Shown piece after piece: positions 31,219 to 42,974 of a stretch of DNA of 64,000 nucleotides (position 1 is its first letter; the number at the start of each line of letters is the position of its first letter). Source of the stretch: Mycobacteriales bacterium (GTDB lineage Bacteria; Actinomycetota; Actinomycetes; Mycobacteriales; SCTD01); contig JAUYQP010000013.1 of the NCBI GenBank assembly GCA_030697205.1, positions 1-64,000 of the forward strand, read 5' to 3'. Both the position numbers and the translations under genes were made by a program. The notes under the pieces are model-generated. The model ran no database searches. It worked only from the letters and a program-made list of their open reading frames with translations, and had not been told where the DNA came from.

Positions 31219-32211
31219 ATGACGACGACCCTCCTGCTGCTCGACGGCACGACGACGACGGAGATCCCGGCGGCGTACGACGGTGACGCCCTGCTGGTGG
31301 GCGCGGCCGACCTGCTCACCGCGACCGGGTGGGAGCTCAAGCCCGTCGGCCTGTGCCGCGGCGACGTCTGCGTCCCCGTGCCGCTGCCCGACCCCGCACC
31401 ACTGGCCGCCTTCGCCGCCGCCCTGCAGCGCCCACTCGCCGTCGAGGTGCTCGCCGACCGGGTCGTGGCCGTCCTCGGGGAGCCCGGTGGCTCGACCGTC
31501 AAGGTCGGCGACGTCGCGCCGGAGGTGGCGCTGTCCGACGTCGACGGCAACGCCGTCGCGGTCACGGGCACCGGCCGCAAGACCGCCGTCGTCGCGTGGT
31601 CGACGTGGTGCGGCTGCCGCTACGAGCTGCCCGCGTGGAAGCAGCTCGCCGACGAGCTGAAGGCCGACGGCCTCGACGTCGTCACGGTCGCGATCGACGA
31701 GGACCCCGAGGCCGTCCGGCCGTGGGCAGAGACCGCCGACCTGCCGGTCGCCGTCGACCCGGAGCACCGGCTGTCCGACGTCTTCGGGATCGTCAACGTG
31801 CCGTCCGTCGTCTGGCTCGACGAGCAGGGCCGGGTCGCCAAGCCGCCGACGATCGCGCCCGGTGACGACCAGTTCCAGGAGTTCACCAAGGTGGCGTCCG
31901 GCGACCACCACGACGCGCTGCGCCGGTGGGTGCGCGACGGCACCGTGCCCGAGACGCCCGCGCCGGCCGACGACGCCGACCTGCGGACCGCCCGCGCCGA
32001 GCGCCGGCTCGCCGCGTGGCTGCACCGCCACGGCGAGACCGAGGCCGCCGAGCGGCACTTCGCGGCCGCGGTTGCGAAGGCACCGCTGGACTTCACCATC
32101 CGACGCAGCTCGATGCCAATGCGCGGGCAGGACCCCTTCGGCACGGAGTTCTTCGAGCTCTGGGAGGAGTGGAACGACGCCGGTCGCCCCGGCTACACCC
32201 CGACGGCCTGA
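31219..32211 (+). CDS. Thioredoxin-fold (TlpA/ResA-like) protein with Cys-Gly-Cys motif
   Basis: A 330-aa protein. Residues 1-95 are an uncharacterised domain with a Cys pair (GLCRGDVCVPVP); residues 95-240 are a TlpA/ResA-like thioredoxin domain (KVGDVAPEVALSDVDGNAV; cis-Pro region FGIVNVPSVVWLDEQG). At the active site WSTWCGCRYELP replaces the usual CxxC, leaving a CxC. The C-terminal 80 residues form a helical tail ending with WEEWNDAGRPGY. No signal peptide, so probably cytoplasmic. Function unknown; the CxC hints at an atypical disulfide or metal chemistry. Confidence 0.8.
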   Translation: MTTTLLLLDGTTTTEIPAAYDGDALLVGAADLLTATGWELKPVGLCRGDVCVPVPLPDPAPLAAFAAALQRPLAVEVLADRVVAVLGEPGGSTVKVGDVAPEVALSDVDGNAVAVTGTGRKTAVVAWSTWCGCRYELPAWKQLADELKADGLDVVTVAIDEDPEAVRPWAETADLPVAVDPEHRLSDVFGIVNVPSVVWLDEQGRVAKPPTIAPGDDQFQEFTKVASGDHHDALRRWVRDGTVPETPAPADDADLRTARAERRLAAWLHRHGETEAAERHFAAAVAKAPLDFTIRRSSMPMRGQDPFGTEFFELWEEWNDAGRPGYTPTA

Positions 32212-32236
32212 CCGCGCGGTCGGACGCGAGACGGCC

Positions 32237-32242
32237 TAGCGT
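32237..32242 (+). promoter_or_regulatory. -10 box of the photolyase gene (TAGCGT), leaderless arrangement
   Basis: TAGCGT ends 8 nt before the GTG start at 32251. Confidence 0.5.
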
Positions 32243-32250
32243 CGGAGACC

Positions 32251-33597
32251 GTGACGACCGCCCTGCTCTGGTTCCGCCGTGACCTGCGGCTCGCCGACCA
32301 CCCGGCGCTGCTCGCCGCCCGCGACGCCGGCGACGAGGTCGTGCCGGTCTTCGTCCTCGACGACGCGCTGCGCCGACCGAGCGGCGCGGCGCGGCTCGCC
32401 TTCCTCTACGGCTGCCTGCGCGAGCTGCAGGAGCGGACCGGCGGCGCGCTGCGCGTCGTGCACGGTCGACCCGAGGACGTCGTGCCCCGGCTGGTCCGCG
32501 AGACAGGTGCGACCACGGTGCACGTGAGCAGCGACCACGGCCCCTACGGGCGGGGCCGTGACGAGCGGGTGGCCGAGGCACTCGGCGAGGTGCCGCTCGT
32601 CGCGACGGGATCGCCGTACGGCGTCACCCCCGGGACGCTCGCGAAGTCCGACGGCGATCCCTACAAGGTCTTCACGCCGTACTCCCGTGCCTGGCGGGGG
32701 CGCGGGCTGCGCTCCCCCGCCCTCACCCCGCGCAGCGTGCCGTGGAGCGACGGCGGCCTGCGCTCCGACGGCGTGCCGAGCAACCCCGATCTCGTCGACG
32801 TCGTGCTGCCCGAGCCCGGCGAGGCCGCGGCCCTCGCGCGGTGGGCGCAGATCCGCGACGACGTGCTGCCGGACTACAAGGTCACCCGTGACCTACCCGG
32901 GGTCGAGGGAACGAGCCGACTGTCGCCCTACCTCAAGTACGGCTGCGTCCACCCGCGGACGCTGCACGCCGACCTCGGCCGGGGCGAGGGGCCGACGACT
33001 TACGGCACCGAGCTGATCTGGCGCGACTTCTACGCCGACGTGCTCTGGCGCGCGCCGCGGTCGGCCCGCGAGGACCTCACCGACGCGATCCGCGGCCTGG
33101 AGTACGACGAGGGCGCCGAAGCGCACCGCTGCTTCACGGCGTGGGCGAGCGGGCGCACCGGATATCCGATCGTCGACGCGGGGATGCGCCAGCTGCTCGG
33201 CGAGGCCTGGATGCACAACCGGGTCCGGATGATCGTCGCGTCGTTCCTCACCAAGGACCTGCACGTCTACTGGACCCGCGGCGCGCGTCACTTCATGCAG
33301 CACCTCGTCGACGGCGACCTCGCGAGCAACCAGCACGGCTGGCAGTGGACTGCCGGGACGGGCACCGACGCCTCGCCGTATTTTCGGGTCTTCAACCCGG
33401 TCACGCAGGGACAGCGCTTCGACCCGACCGGCGACTACATCCGGCGCTGGGTGCCGGAGCTGCGCGACGTGCCCGGCAAGGCCGTGCACGAGCCGTGGAC
33501 GCTCGACCGGCTGCCCGACGGCTACCCGCGTCGCATCGTCGACCACAAGGCCGAGCGCGAGGAGTCGCTGCGCCGCTACGCCGCCGCCCGCGCCTGA
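32251..33597 (+). CDS. phr: Deoxyribodipyrimidine photolyase
   Basis: A 448-aa cryptochrome/photolyase. N-terminal antenna domain starts VTTALLWFRRDLRLADHPAL; the FAD domain contains SRLSPYLKYGCVHPRTL, GRTGYPIVDAGMRQL, and WMHNRVRMIVASFLTKDLH, the signatures of class I CPD photolyases. It repairs UV pyrimidine dimers with blue light using reduced FAD. Full length; ends 4 nt from the stop of the secreted repeat protein (convergent). Confidence 0.95.
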   Translation: MTTALLWFRRDLRLADHPALLAARDAGDEVVPVFVLDDALRRPSGAARLAFLYGCLRELQERTGGALRVVHGRPEDVVPRLVRETGATTVHVSSDHGPYGRGRDERVAEALGEVPLVATGSPYGVTPGTLAKSDGDPYKVFTPYSRAWRGRGLRSPALTPRSVPWSDGGLRSDGVPSNPDLVDVVLPEPGEAAALARWAQIRDDVLPDYKVTRDLPGVEGTSRLSPYLKYGCVHPRTLHADLGRGEGPTTYGTELIWRDFYADVLWRAPRSAREDLTDAIRGLEYDEGAEAHRCFTAWASGRTGYPIVDAGMRQLLGEAWMHNRVRMIVASFLTKDLHVYWTRGARHFMQHLVDGDLASNQHGWQWTAGTGTDASPYFRVFNPVTQGQRFDPTGDYIRRWVPELRDVPGKAVHEPWTLDRLPDGYPRRIVDHKAEREESLRRYAAARA

Positions 33598-33601
33598 ACG
33601 A

Positions 33602-35548
33602 TCAGCAGGGGTGGTTGGTGTCGTAGGTGACGCTGTCCTGCTGGGTCTGGTACTGCGTCATCACGACCGGCCCGCCCGACGGGCTGCGGCGCTGCTCGCA
33701 GAAGTCCTGCGGCGTCGCGGCCGGGGCGGGGAACAGCCAGACCGGCAGCGTCGGGAAGGCCAGCGCGCCGCCGGTGATGGCCTCCCAGTCCGGGGACGAG
33801 CTGGTCGCGTGGTCGGTGTAGATGCCGGTGCGCACACCGGACTGCGCGAGCCGGGTCACGGCGGCGCGGATGACCTCGCGATTGACGGCCTGCGTCTGCC
33901 AGAACGGCCCGGAGGAGTAGGGACCCTCGACGTCGAGCCACACCATCGGCCGTGACCCGTCGGGGTCGGTGGGCAGGAACGTCAGCGCGTTGGAGAGCAG
34001 GTTCCAGCCGTAGTTCCAGCCGCAGTCCGGGTCGGAGCTCGTGCCGTCGCAGTCACGGGGCCCGGGCCGCTCCCAGTCGGGGTCGTCGGCCCCGGGCGCA
34101 TCGAGGATGACGTAGACCGACGGCTTGCCGGGCAGCGACGACGCCCACGAGTAGGCGTCGGCGAAGCACTGGACCCGGCGGAAGTTGTTGCTGGTGCCGT
34201 CGGTGAGCCCGATGACGGCGAAGGCACCGCCGGTCGGGTGCTGCGCGACGGTGCCGTTGCGGTCACTCGCCCCGCTGGTGTTGCGGCACTGCGGCCAGCT
34301 GATGTCCCAGCCCTCGCCGGCCGGGCCGAACCAGCCGGACACGTCTGCGATGAGCGACAGGGTGCCGGACTCGTTGCGCAGCCGGACCGAGCCGTCCTTG
34401 CCGAGGGTCGCGAAGACCGCGTTGGGGGCCGTCTGCCCGCGCACGACGTTGAGATTGCTGACCGTCGGGACGGCGCCGTCGTCGGAGGTCGGGTAGACGC
34501 GCACGTCGCTCGACGACGACACGCCGGTCGCGGTGACGTTGAGGACCGCCGCGGTGGCGGTCGGGTGGACCAGCCGCCCCCCACCGACGACGAGGTCAGC
34601 CGTCGCACCCGCACCGAGCGGCGAGCGCGTCTCTCGCTGGTCGAGCAGCCGCAGCGGGTCGACCGGGTGGAAGACCGCGCCGTCGGTGCCGGGGACGTAC
34701 CAGCCCGACAGGTCGACGACCAGGTGCACGAAGCCCGCCTCGTTGCGCAGCGAGACCGCGCCGTTGCTGCCGACCGCGACGACCACGGCTGCAGGGACGG
34801 TGCGACCGCGCGGCGAGTTGAGGTTGCTGACCGTCGGGGGCGACGCCGCGCCCGAGGGGTAGACGCGCACGTCGGTGCCCTCGGTGCCGCCCACCGCGGT
34901 GACGTTGAGGACGACCGCGCTGGCCGCCTCGGGAGCGCCCTTCTCGCCACCCCGCACGACGAGGTCGCGCACCTCTCCGGGCCCGACCGCGCCCGTGCCC
35001 TCACGGGTGTCGACCAGCCGCCGCGGTGCCGCCCCGGTGTAGCTCGCGCCACCGCCGCCCTCGACGTAGTAGCCCGAGAGGTCGGCGATCAGATGGGTCT
35101 CGCCCTTCTCGTTGCGCAGCCGCACCGAGCCGCCCTGCCCGACCTTCACCGTCACGAGGTTGGCGACGGTCACGCCGACGGCGGCGTTGAGGTTGGACAC
35201 CGTCGGGAACGACGCGTCGGCCGGCGTCGGGTAGACCCGAACATCGGTGCCCGAGGTCGGCTGCACGACCGTGACGTTGAGGACGACCGCGGTCGCCCCG
35301 GCCGGCACGCCGTTGACCCCCGCCACGACGAGGTCGACGGTCCCGCCGGGACCGACCGGTCCTGTCTGCGGCCCGACGACGCCCTGCGAGGGACGGGTCT
35401 CCATGACCCGCACGGGCGACAGCGGGACGTAGGTCGACTGGCCGGCCGTCGGGGTCGCGGCGCTCGCCGGCGTCGGCCCGGGCAGGCCGGGCACACCGGT
35501 GACGAGCAGGGCGGCGCTGACGAGCACGGCGGTGCGCAATCGGGTCAT
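33602..35548 (-). CDS. Secreted protein with three beta repeats and a DUF1906/GH25-like domain
   Basis: A 648-aa exported protein. Signal peptide 1-30 (VLVSAALLVTGVPGLPG). Three related repeats at about 41-163, 168-286 and 291-409, each with the pattern AVVLNVT, DVRVYP, PTVSNLN, VRLRNE and a closing SGYY or SGWY. The C-terminal 413-648 domain starts GWDISWPQC, has VWLDVEGPYSSG and TGIYTDHA, and resembles glycoside-hydrolase-like TIM barrels that act on or bind peptidoglycan. Repeats of this kind are found on surface proteins of actinobacteria. A TACTGT box 6 nt before the ATG suggests a leaderless mRNA. Confidence 0.82.
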   Translation of the reverse strand: MTRLRTAVLVSAALLVTGVPGLPGPTPASAATPTAGQSTYVPLSPVRVMETRPSQGVVGPQTGPVGPGGTVDLVVAGVNGVPAGATAVVLNVTVVQPTSGTDVRVYPTPADASFPTVSNLNAAVGVTVANLVTVKVGQGGSVRLRNEKGETHLIADLSGYYVEGGGGASYTGAAPRRLVDTREGTGAVGPGEVRDLVVRGGEKGAPEAASAVVLNVTAVGGTEGTDVRVYPSGAASPPTVSNLNSPRGRTVPAAVVVAVGSNGAVSLRNEAGFVHLVVDLSGWYVPGTDGAVFHPVDPLRLLDQRETRSPLGAGATADLVVGGGRLVHPTATAAVLNVTATGVSSSSDVRVYPTSDDGAVPTVSNLNVVRGQTAPNAVFATLGKDGSVRLRNESGTLSLIADVSGWFGPAGEGWDISWPQCRNTSGASDRNGTVAQHPTGGAFAVIGLTDGTSNNFRRVQCFADAYSWASSLPGKPSVYVILDAPGADDPDWERPGPRDCDGTSSDPDCGWNYGWNLLSNALTFLPTDPDGSRPMVWLDVEGPYSSGPFWQTQAVNREVIRAAVTRLAQSGVRTGIYTDHATSSSPDWEAITGGALAFPTLPVWLFPAPAATPQDFCEQRRSPSGGPVVMTQYQTQQDSVTYDTNHPC

Positions 35549-35554
35549 CGCCTG

Positions 35555-35560
35555 ACAGTA
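35555..35560 (-). promoter_or_regulatory. -10 box of the secreted repeat-protein gene (TACTGT), leaderless arrangement
   Basis: TACTGT on the minus strand ends 6 nt before the ATG at 35546-35548. Confidence 0.5.
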
Positions 35561-35607
35561 GGTGCGGATCGTGATCGTTCGCGCGGGAGGTCTGCGAGGC
35601 TGCCGGC

Positions 35608-36264
35608 ATGAGGATCGCTGCGCGCTTCTGCGGCCCGCCCGGGTCGGCCAACGGCGGGGTCGCCGCCGGCCTGCTCACCCAGCTCACGGGTGGCGACGAG
35701 GTGACACTTCGCCGTCCTCCGCCGCTCGAGACCGACCTGCGGGTCGAGGGCCACGAGGTGTACGACGGGGAGCACCTCGTCGCGACGAGCGCCCTGGCGG
35801 GCGTGGACGTCACGCCACCGGACCCGGTCGACGTCGCGACCGCGCGGGCCGCGGGCGCGGGCTTCCGCGACGGTGTCGAGCACCCCTTCCCGCGCTGCTT
35901 CGTCTGCGGCAGCGAGCGTGACGCACCCGACTCGCTCGGCCTGCGTCCCGGGCTGCTCGCGCCCGACCGCACGGCCGCGGTCTGGGTGCCGCAGGACGAC
36001 AGCCCCGTCATGGTGTGGGCCGCACTGGACTGCCCGGGCGGCTGGGCGTCGGGCTACCCGGCCCGCCCGATGGTGCTCGGCCGGATGGCGCTCGACCTGC
36101 GGGCACTGCCGGTCGCGGGCGAGGAGCACGTCGTGCAGGGCTGGGTCACCGGCCGCGACGGCCGCAAGACCCACACCGGCACGGTGCTGCACAGCCCGGC
36201 GGGTGAGGTCCTCGCGGTCGCCCGGGCAACCTGGCTCACCGTCGACGTCACTGCTCTGGGCTGA
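35608..36264 (+). CDS. Hotdog-fold thioesterase-like protein
   Basis: A 218-aa protein that looks like a double hotdog of the acyl-CoA thioesterase type: MRIAARFCGPPGSANGGVAAG at the start (Gly-rich, Asn in the catalytic position), then PRCFVCGSERDAPDSLGL, a Cys pair linking the two halves, and VWAALDCPGGWASGYPARP in the second half. Function is inferred from fold-level resemblance only. The last 17 nt overlap the 3' end of the convergent MFS gene. Confidence 0.65.
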   Translation: MRIAARFCGPPGSANGGVAAGLLTQLTGGDEVTLRRPPPLETDLRVEGHEVYDGEHLVATSALAGVDVTPPDPVDVATARAAGAGFRDGVEHPFPRCFVCGSERDAPDSLGLRPGLLAPDRTAAVWVPQDDSPVMVWAALDCPGGWASGYPARPMVLGRMALDLRALPVAGEEHVVQGWVTGRDGRKTHTGTVLHSPAGEVLAVARATWLTVDVTALG

Positions 36265-37489
36265 CCAGCTCACGGGTGTCGTAGCGCCGGAAGCGCGGCA
36301 CCGCGGCGCCGATCGCGGTGGTGAGGCCGACGACCGCGAGTCCACCCGCGACGACCGCGCCCTGCAGGCCGACCAGCTCCGCGCCACCTCCGGCGCGGGC
36401 GTCGCCGAGCCGCGGTCCGCCGGCGACGACGACGATGAAGACCCCACCGAGCCGGCCGCGCATCTCGTCGGGCGCAGCGGCCTGCAGGATCGCGGTGCGG
36501 AAGACCGCAGACACCATGTCGGAGGCGCCCGCGGCGGCGAGGAAGAGCAGCCCGAGCAGCAGCGAGTCGGTCAGCCCGAAGGCCGTGATCGCGAGGCCCC
36601 AGGCGACGATCGCGCCGAGGACCGCGAGGCCCTGGCGGTGGACGCGACCGAGCCAGCCGCCGAAGACCGCGCCGACGAGCGCCCCCGCCGCGAGCGCAGA
36701 GTAGAGCGCGCCCGCGGTCTGCGGCCCGCCGCCGTAGACCTCCTCGGCCAGCGCCGGGAACAGCGCCCGCGGCATCGCGAAGACCATCGCGACGATGTCG
36801 ACGACGAAGGTCATCAGCAGCACCGGCTGGGTGCGCAGGAAGGCGAGCCCCTCGACCACCGAGGCCGTCCCGGCCTTGCGCCCGCCGCCCTCGGGCGGCA
36901 TCGCGGGCAGCCCGCGCACGGCGAGCAGCACGAGGCTGAAGGACATCAGGTCGACGAGGTAGGCGGAGGTGTAGCCGTAGCGCGCGACGAGCAGCCCGGC
37001 GAGCAGCGGCCCGAGGGTGACGCCGAGGTTGAACTCGACCTGCTTCACCGCGTTGGCCGCGGGCAACAGCTCGGTCGGCAGCAGCCGGGGCAGGAAGGCC
37101 TGCCGGGCCGGCGAGTCGACGGCGAACAACCCCGCCTGCCCGGCGACCACGGCGTAGAGCAACCAGGTCTGCTCGAGGCCGGCCGCGGCCTGCGCGACGA
37201 GCACGCCGCTGAGCAGCACCTGCCCGACGGTCGTGATGAGCACGAGCCGCCGCCGGTCGACCGCGTCCGCGACCGCCCCGCCGTAGAGCCCGAAGACGAT
37301 GAGCGGAACCAGCCCGGCGAGGCCCACCAGCCCGACGGCCGCCGCCGAGCGGGTCTGCGCGTAGACCTGGATCGGGACCGCGACCATCGTGACCTGGGTC
37401 CCGATGACGGAGACCGCGTCACCGGCGACGAGCCGGCGGTACGCCGGGGAGACCCGCAGTGGGGTGAGGTCGAGGAAGGCGCGCCTCAC
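36248..37489 (-). CDS. MFS transporter (Bcr/EntS-like drug exporter type)
   Basis: A 413-aa major facilitator with about 12 TM segments, starting [20 protein letters not shown]. The MFS motif between TM2 and TM3 is [14 protein letters not shown]. The layout is that of MFS_3 (enterobactin-exporter-like) permeases; substrate unknown. Its GTG start overlaps the pdxH stop (GTGA), so pdxH and this gene form one minus-strand unit. Confidence 0.85.
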   Translation of the reverse strand: MRRAFLDLTPLRVSPAYRRLVAGDAVSVIGTQVTMVAVPIQVYAQTRSAAAVGLVGLAGLVPLIVFGLYGGAVADAVDRRRLVLITTVGQVLLSGVLVAQAAAGLEQTWLLYAVVAGQAGLFAVDSPARQAFLPRLLPTELLPAANAVKQVEFNLGVTLGPLLAGLLVARYGYTSAYLVDLMSFSLVLLAVRGLPAMPPEGGGRKAGTASVVEGLAFLRTQPVLLMTFVVDIVAMVFAMPRALFPALAEEVYGGGPQTAGALYSALAAGALVGAVFGGWLGRVHRQGLAVLGAIVAWGLAITAFGLTDSLLLGLLFLAAAGASDMVSAVFRTAILQAAAPDEMRGRLGGVFIVVVAGGPRLGDARAGGGAELVGLQGAVVAGGLAVVGLTTAIGAAVPRFRRYDTRELVSPEQ

Positions 37490-38139
37490 GGGGAGAGCCG
37501 CTCCACGACCCAGCCCTCGCCGTCGCGCCGGAAGCGCAGCCGGTCGTGGAGCCGCGACGGTCGGCCCTGCCAGAACTCCACCGTCTCGGGCACCACCCGC
37601 AGCCCGCCCCAGAAGGGCGGCAGCGGCACCTCCTCGCCGGCGAAGCGCTCCTCCAGCTCGGCGGCGCGGGCATCGAGGACGTCACGCCCACGGATCACGC
37701 TCGACTGGCGTGACACCCAGGCCCCGACCTGCGACCCCCGCGGGCGGGAGGCGAAGTAGGCCGCGGACTCCTCGCGGCTGACCTCCTCCACGCTCCCGAC
37801 GACGCACACCTGCCGCTCGAGCTCGACCCAGGGGAAGACCAGCGACGCGCGCCGGGTCGCGAGCGCCTCGGTGGCCTTGCGGCTGGTGAGGTTGGTGAAG
37901 ACCACCAGGCCGCGCTCGTCGAGGCCCTTGCAGAGCACGGTCCGCGCGCTGGGCGTGCCGTCGGGCGCGACCGTGCCGAGCACGACCGCGCCCGGCTCGG
38001 GAAGGACGGCCGCGTCGACCAGCCAGGCCGCGAGCTGGGCGTGCCAGCCGGGGGCGAGGTCGGCCTCCGACAGCCCCGCACGCGCGTAGTCGCGGCGCAG
38101 CGCGGCGAGGTCGAGGGTCACCACGGCAGCCTGCCTCAT
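37486..38139 (-). CDS. pdxH: Pyridoxamine 5'-phosphate oxidase
   Basis: A 217-aa FMN enzyme that makes pyridoxal 5'-phosphate. Typical stretches: [68 protein letters not shown], and [19 protein letters not shown] at the C-terminus. Two starts are possible: the ATG used here, or the GTG six codons later ([10 protein letters not shown]). A short hairpin, CCCCC-TGCCA-GGGGG, lies just upstream at 38140-38154. Divergent from the citrate synthase gene. Confidence 0.95.
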   Translation of the reverse strand: MRQAAVVTLDLAALRRDYARAGLSEADLAPGWHAQLAAWLVDAAVLPEPGAVVLGTVAPDGTPSARTVLCKGLDERGLVVFTNLTSRKATEALATRRASLVFPWVELERQVCVVGSVEEVSREESAAYFASRPRGSQVGAWVSRQSSVIRGRDVLDARAAELEERFAGEEVPLPPFWGGLRVVPETVEFWQGRPSRLHDRLRFRRDGEGWVVERLSP

Positions 38140-38208
38140 CCCCCTGCCAGGGGGCACGGCAGAATGCTGGTGACACTCATCGACGAGCGCATGACGAGCG
38201 GAGCCCCG

Positions 38209-40711
<2,503 letters not shown>

Positions 40712-40723
40712 GGCCTGGCGCGC

Positions 40724-41530
40724 TCAGCCCGGCAGCAGTGGCGGGACGGCCGCGGCGGAGCCCAGCTGCCACGTCGTGCCGACCTCGTCGTACTCCCCTG
40801 CAAGGGCCCGGGCGATCGCGACGTAGGCGTTGCGCGCGGCGACCAGCCCCATGTGGCTGCCGCGCACCTCGACGTTGCGCGCGTAGGGCACGACGCAGGA
40901 CTGCCACCGCACCACCTCGTCGGAGCGGGTGAACAGCGACACCAGCCGCGGACCGTCGGGCCACTCCTGCCGGTAGGCCGCGCCGTAGGGGCAGGCACAG
41001 GCCTCGGTGAGGCAGCCGCGCGAGCGCCGCTCGGTGTCGCGTTGCAGCCGCGAGCGGGCCAGCGAGGCGGCCCGCTCGAGGGTGAGGTTGTGGATGGTGA
41101 AGGGTGCTGCGAGGGGCGCGGCGAGGGTGACCACCCGACGGACGGCGGCCGGCTCGGACTGCGCGATCGCCTTGGCCAGCAGGCCCCCGCGGGAGTGACC
41201 GACGAGGGAGACGGGGCCGCTGTCGGCCGCGAGCGCGAGCACCCGCGGCAGGACCTTCGCCAGGGTGCGGTCCGAGCAGTCGACGTGCCAGGCGATGGAG
41301 GAGGAGTGCGCGGCGTAGCCGATGCGGCCGAGCCACCGGGTCATCACGCGCATGTACCAGTCGCCGGTGACCGCCGGGGGCAGGACGACGACCGCGGACC
41401 CGTCGCCATGCGGCACCCCCCGCCCGGCGACGACGTCGGAGCGCAGGAAGCGGGCCAGCTCCCACGGCGGGCGGACCCGCGAGACCCCACCGGCGAGCTG
41501 GCCGGCCGCGCGCAGCGGTCCGCCGCTCAC
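40724..41530 (-). CDS. Alpha/beta hydrolase (lipase-like)
   Basis: A 268-aa alpha/beta hydrolase. Nucleophile elbow SLVGHSRGGLLAKAI, an oxyanion region near AVVVLPPAVTGDW, and GSHMGLVAARNAY near the end with the probable catalytic His. An acidic residue lies around LFTRSDEVVRW. It follows the wax ester synthase gene with a 4-nt overlap (GTGA), suggesting a joint role in neutral lipid handling. Confidence 0.85.
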   Translation of the reverse strand: MSGGPLRAAGQLAGGVSRVRPPWELARFLRSDVVAGRGVPHGDGSAVVVLPPAVTGDWYMRVMTRWLGRIGYAAHSSSIAWHVDCSDRTLAKVLPRVLALAADSGPVSLVGHSRGGLLAKAIAQSEPAAVRRVVTLAAPLAAPFTIHNLTLERAASLARSRLQRDTERRSRGCLTEACACPYGAAYRQEWPDGPRLVSLFTRSDEVVRWQSCVVPYARNVEVRGSHMGLVAARNAYVAIARALAGEYDEVGTTWQLGSAAAVPPLLPG

Positions 41531-42927
41531 GGCCGCGCTGCCACCGCGAGCAGCTCGTCGAGCGACGGGCGGACCTGCGCGGCGAGCGCGCGGAGGTCCG
41601 GGATCCGGTCCGCGCAGGCGATGAAGCCGACCCCGACGGTGTCGGCGTAGCTGACGATCGTGACGTTGAGGCCGGCGCCGTCGAGGACCGGTCCGAGGGG
41701 GACGAGGGCGTCGATGCGGGCCCCCGCGAGGTAGAGCGGGATCGGCGGCCCGGGCACGTTGGACAGCACCAGGTTGTGGATGACCGGGTGGACGTCGGCC
41801 AGCCGCAGCGCGCCGTAGGCCCGCGCCGCGAACGACACCAGGATCGGCTCGACCAGGGCGCCCGCCTGCTCGACGATGTCACCGCCGAGCGCCCGCTGGT
41901 CGGCCTTGCCGGCCGCCGTCGCGGCCTTGATGGCCTCCAGCCGCTCGACGGGGTCGGCAAGGTCCGTGGCGAGCGTCGAGAACATCGCGGAGGCCTGGTT
42001 GCCCCCGCGCTGGCCCTCGCGGCGCACGTTGACGGGCAGCACCGCGATCAGGCTCGCGTCGAGCGAGCCGTCGAGGTAGCGGTGGAAGGCACCACCGACC
42101 ACCGTCATCATCACGTCGTTGAAGGTGCCGCCGAGCGCCTTCTTCACCGCCTTCACGTCGCCCATCGGCACGTCGACCAGGGCCACGACCCGGCGACCGG
42201 TGACGCTGCCGTTCCACGGCGCGCGCGGTCCCTGGAAGGGCATGGTGCCGCCGGCGGACTCGCCGCTGCGACGGGTCCGCACCAGGCCGGTCACGGCCTT
42301 GGCGGCCGACGGGACGAGCCGCGCGATGCCGACCGGGCGGGTGACGACGCCCTTGACGGTGTGGCCGAGCATCTCCGGAAGGCCCGGCCGGCGGCGGCGC
42401 TCGGCGACCAGCCGCGAGGCTTCGTAGATCTCTCCTGCGGTGCGCCCCTCGGGTCCGAGGTCGACGAGCTGGGCGAGCACATCGCCGGCCGCGACCCCGT
42501 CGACCAGGCAGTGGTGGACCTTGACGACGACGGCCACCCGGCCGTCCTCGAGGCCCTCCACGACGAGCACCTGCCACAGCGGGCGCGACCGGTCGAGCTG
42601 CACCTCGGCGAAGTCCGCGACCGCCCGCTCGAGCTCCTCGACACCACCTGGCGCGGGCAGGACGACATGGGTGACGTGCTCGGCCACGGGCACGTCGATG
42701 AGGTCGACCCAGACCGGGTGGTGCAGCCGGAGCGAGGTGGCCGACAGCTTGCGCCGGAACTCCGGGATGAGCACGAGCCGCGACGCCAACAGCTCACGGA
42801 CTCGCTCGAACCCGAAGCCCTCCTTGGCGGTCGAGGGGTCGAGGACGAGGACGCCGCAGACGTGCATGTGCATCGACGGCGTCTCGAAGTACAGGAAGGC
42901 CGCGTCGACGCCGCTCATCTGCTCCAC
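41527..42927 (-). CDS. Wax ester synthase / acyl-CoA:diacylglycerol acyltransferase
   Basis: A 466-aa WS/DGAT enzyme. The catalytic motif HHCLVDG is at residues 138-144; MSGVDAAFLYFETPSMHMHV is the usual start and LVLSNVPGPPIPLYLAG is the conserved C-terminal block. These enzymes make triacylglycerol or wax esters as storage lipid. The GTG start has a CATGGT box 6 nt upstream, so possibly leaderless. Upstream divergent gene is an esterase. Confidence 0.93.
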   Translation of the reverse strand: MEQMSGVDAAFLYFETPSMHMHVCGVLVLDPSTAKEGFGFERVRELLASRLVLIPEFRRKLSATSLRLHHPVWVDLIDVPVAEHVTHVVLPAPGGVEELERAVADFAEVQLDRSRPLWQVLVVEGLEDGRVAVVVKVHHCLVDGVAAGDVLAQLVDLGPEGRTAGEIYEASRLVAERRRRPGLPEMLGHTVKGVVTRPVGIARLVPSAAKAVTGLVRTRRSGESAGGTMPFQGPRAPWNGSVTGRRVVALVDVPMGDVKAVKKALGGTFNDVMMTVVGGAFHRYLDGSLDASLIAVLPVNVRREGQRGGNQASAMFSTLATDLADPVERLEAIKAATAAGKADQRALGGDIVEQAGALVEPILVSFAARAYGALRLADVHPVIHNLVLSNVPGPPIPLYLAGARIDALVPLGPVLDGAGLNVTIVSYADTVGVGFIACADRIPDLRALAAQVRPSLDELLAVAARP

Positions 42928-42974
42928 GGCGACACCATGGCAGATCGCCTGGCCGCGTGCAGCAGACTGGCCAG

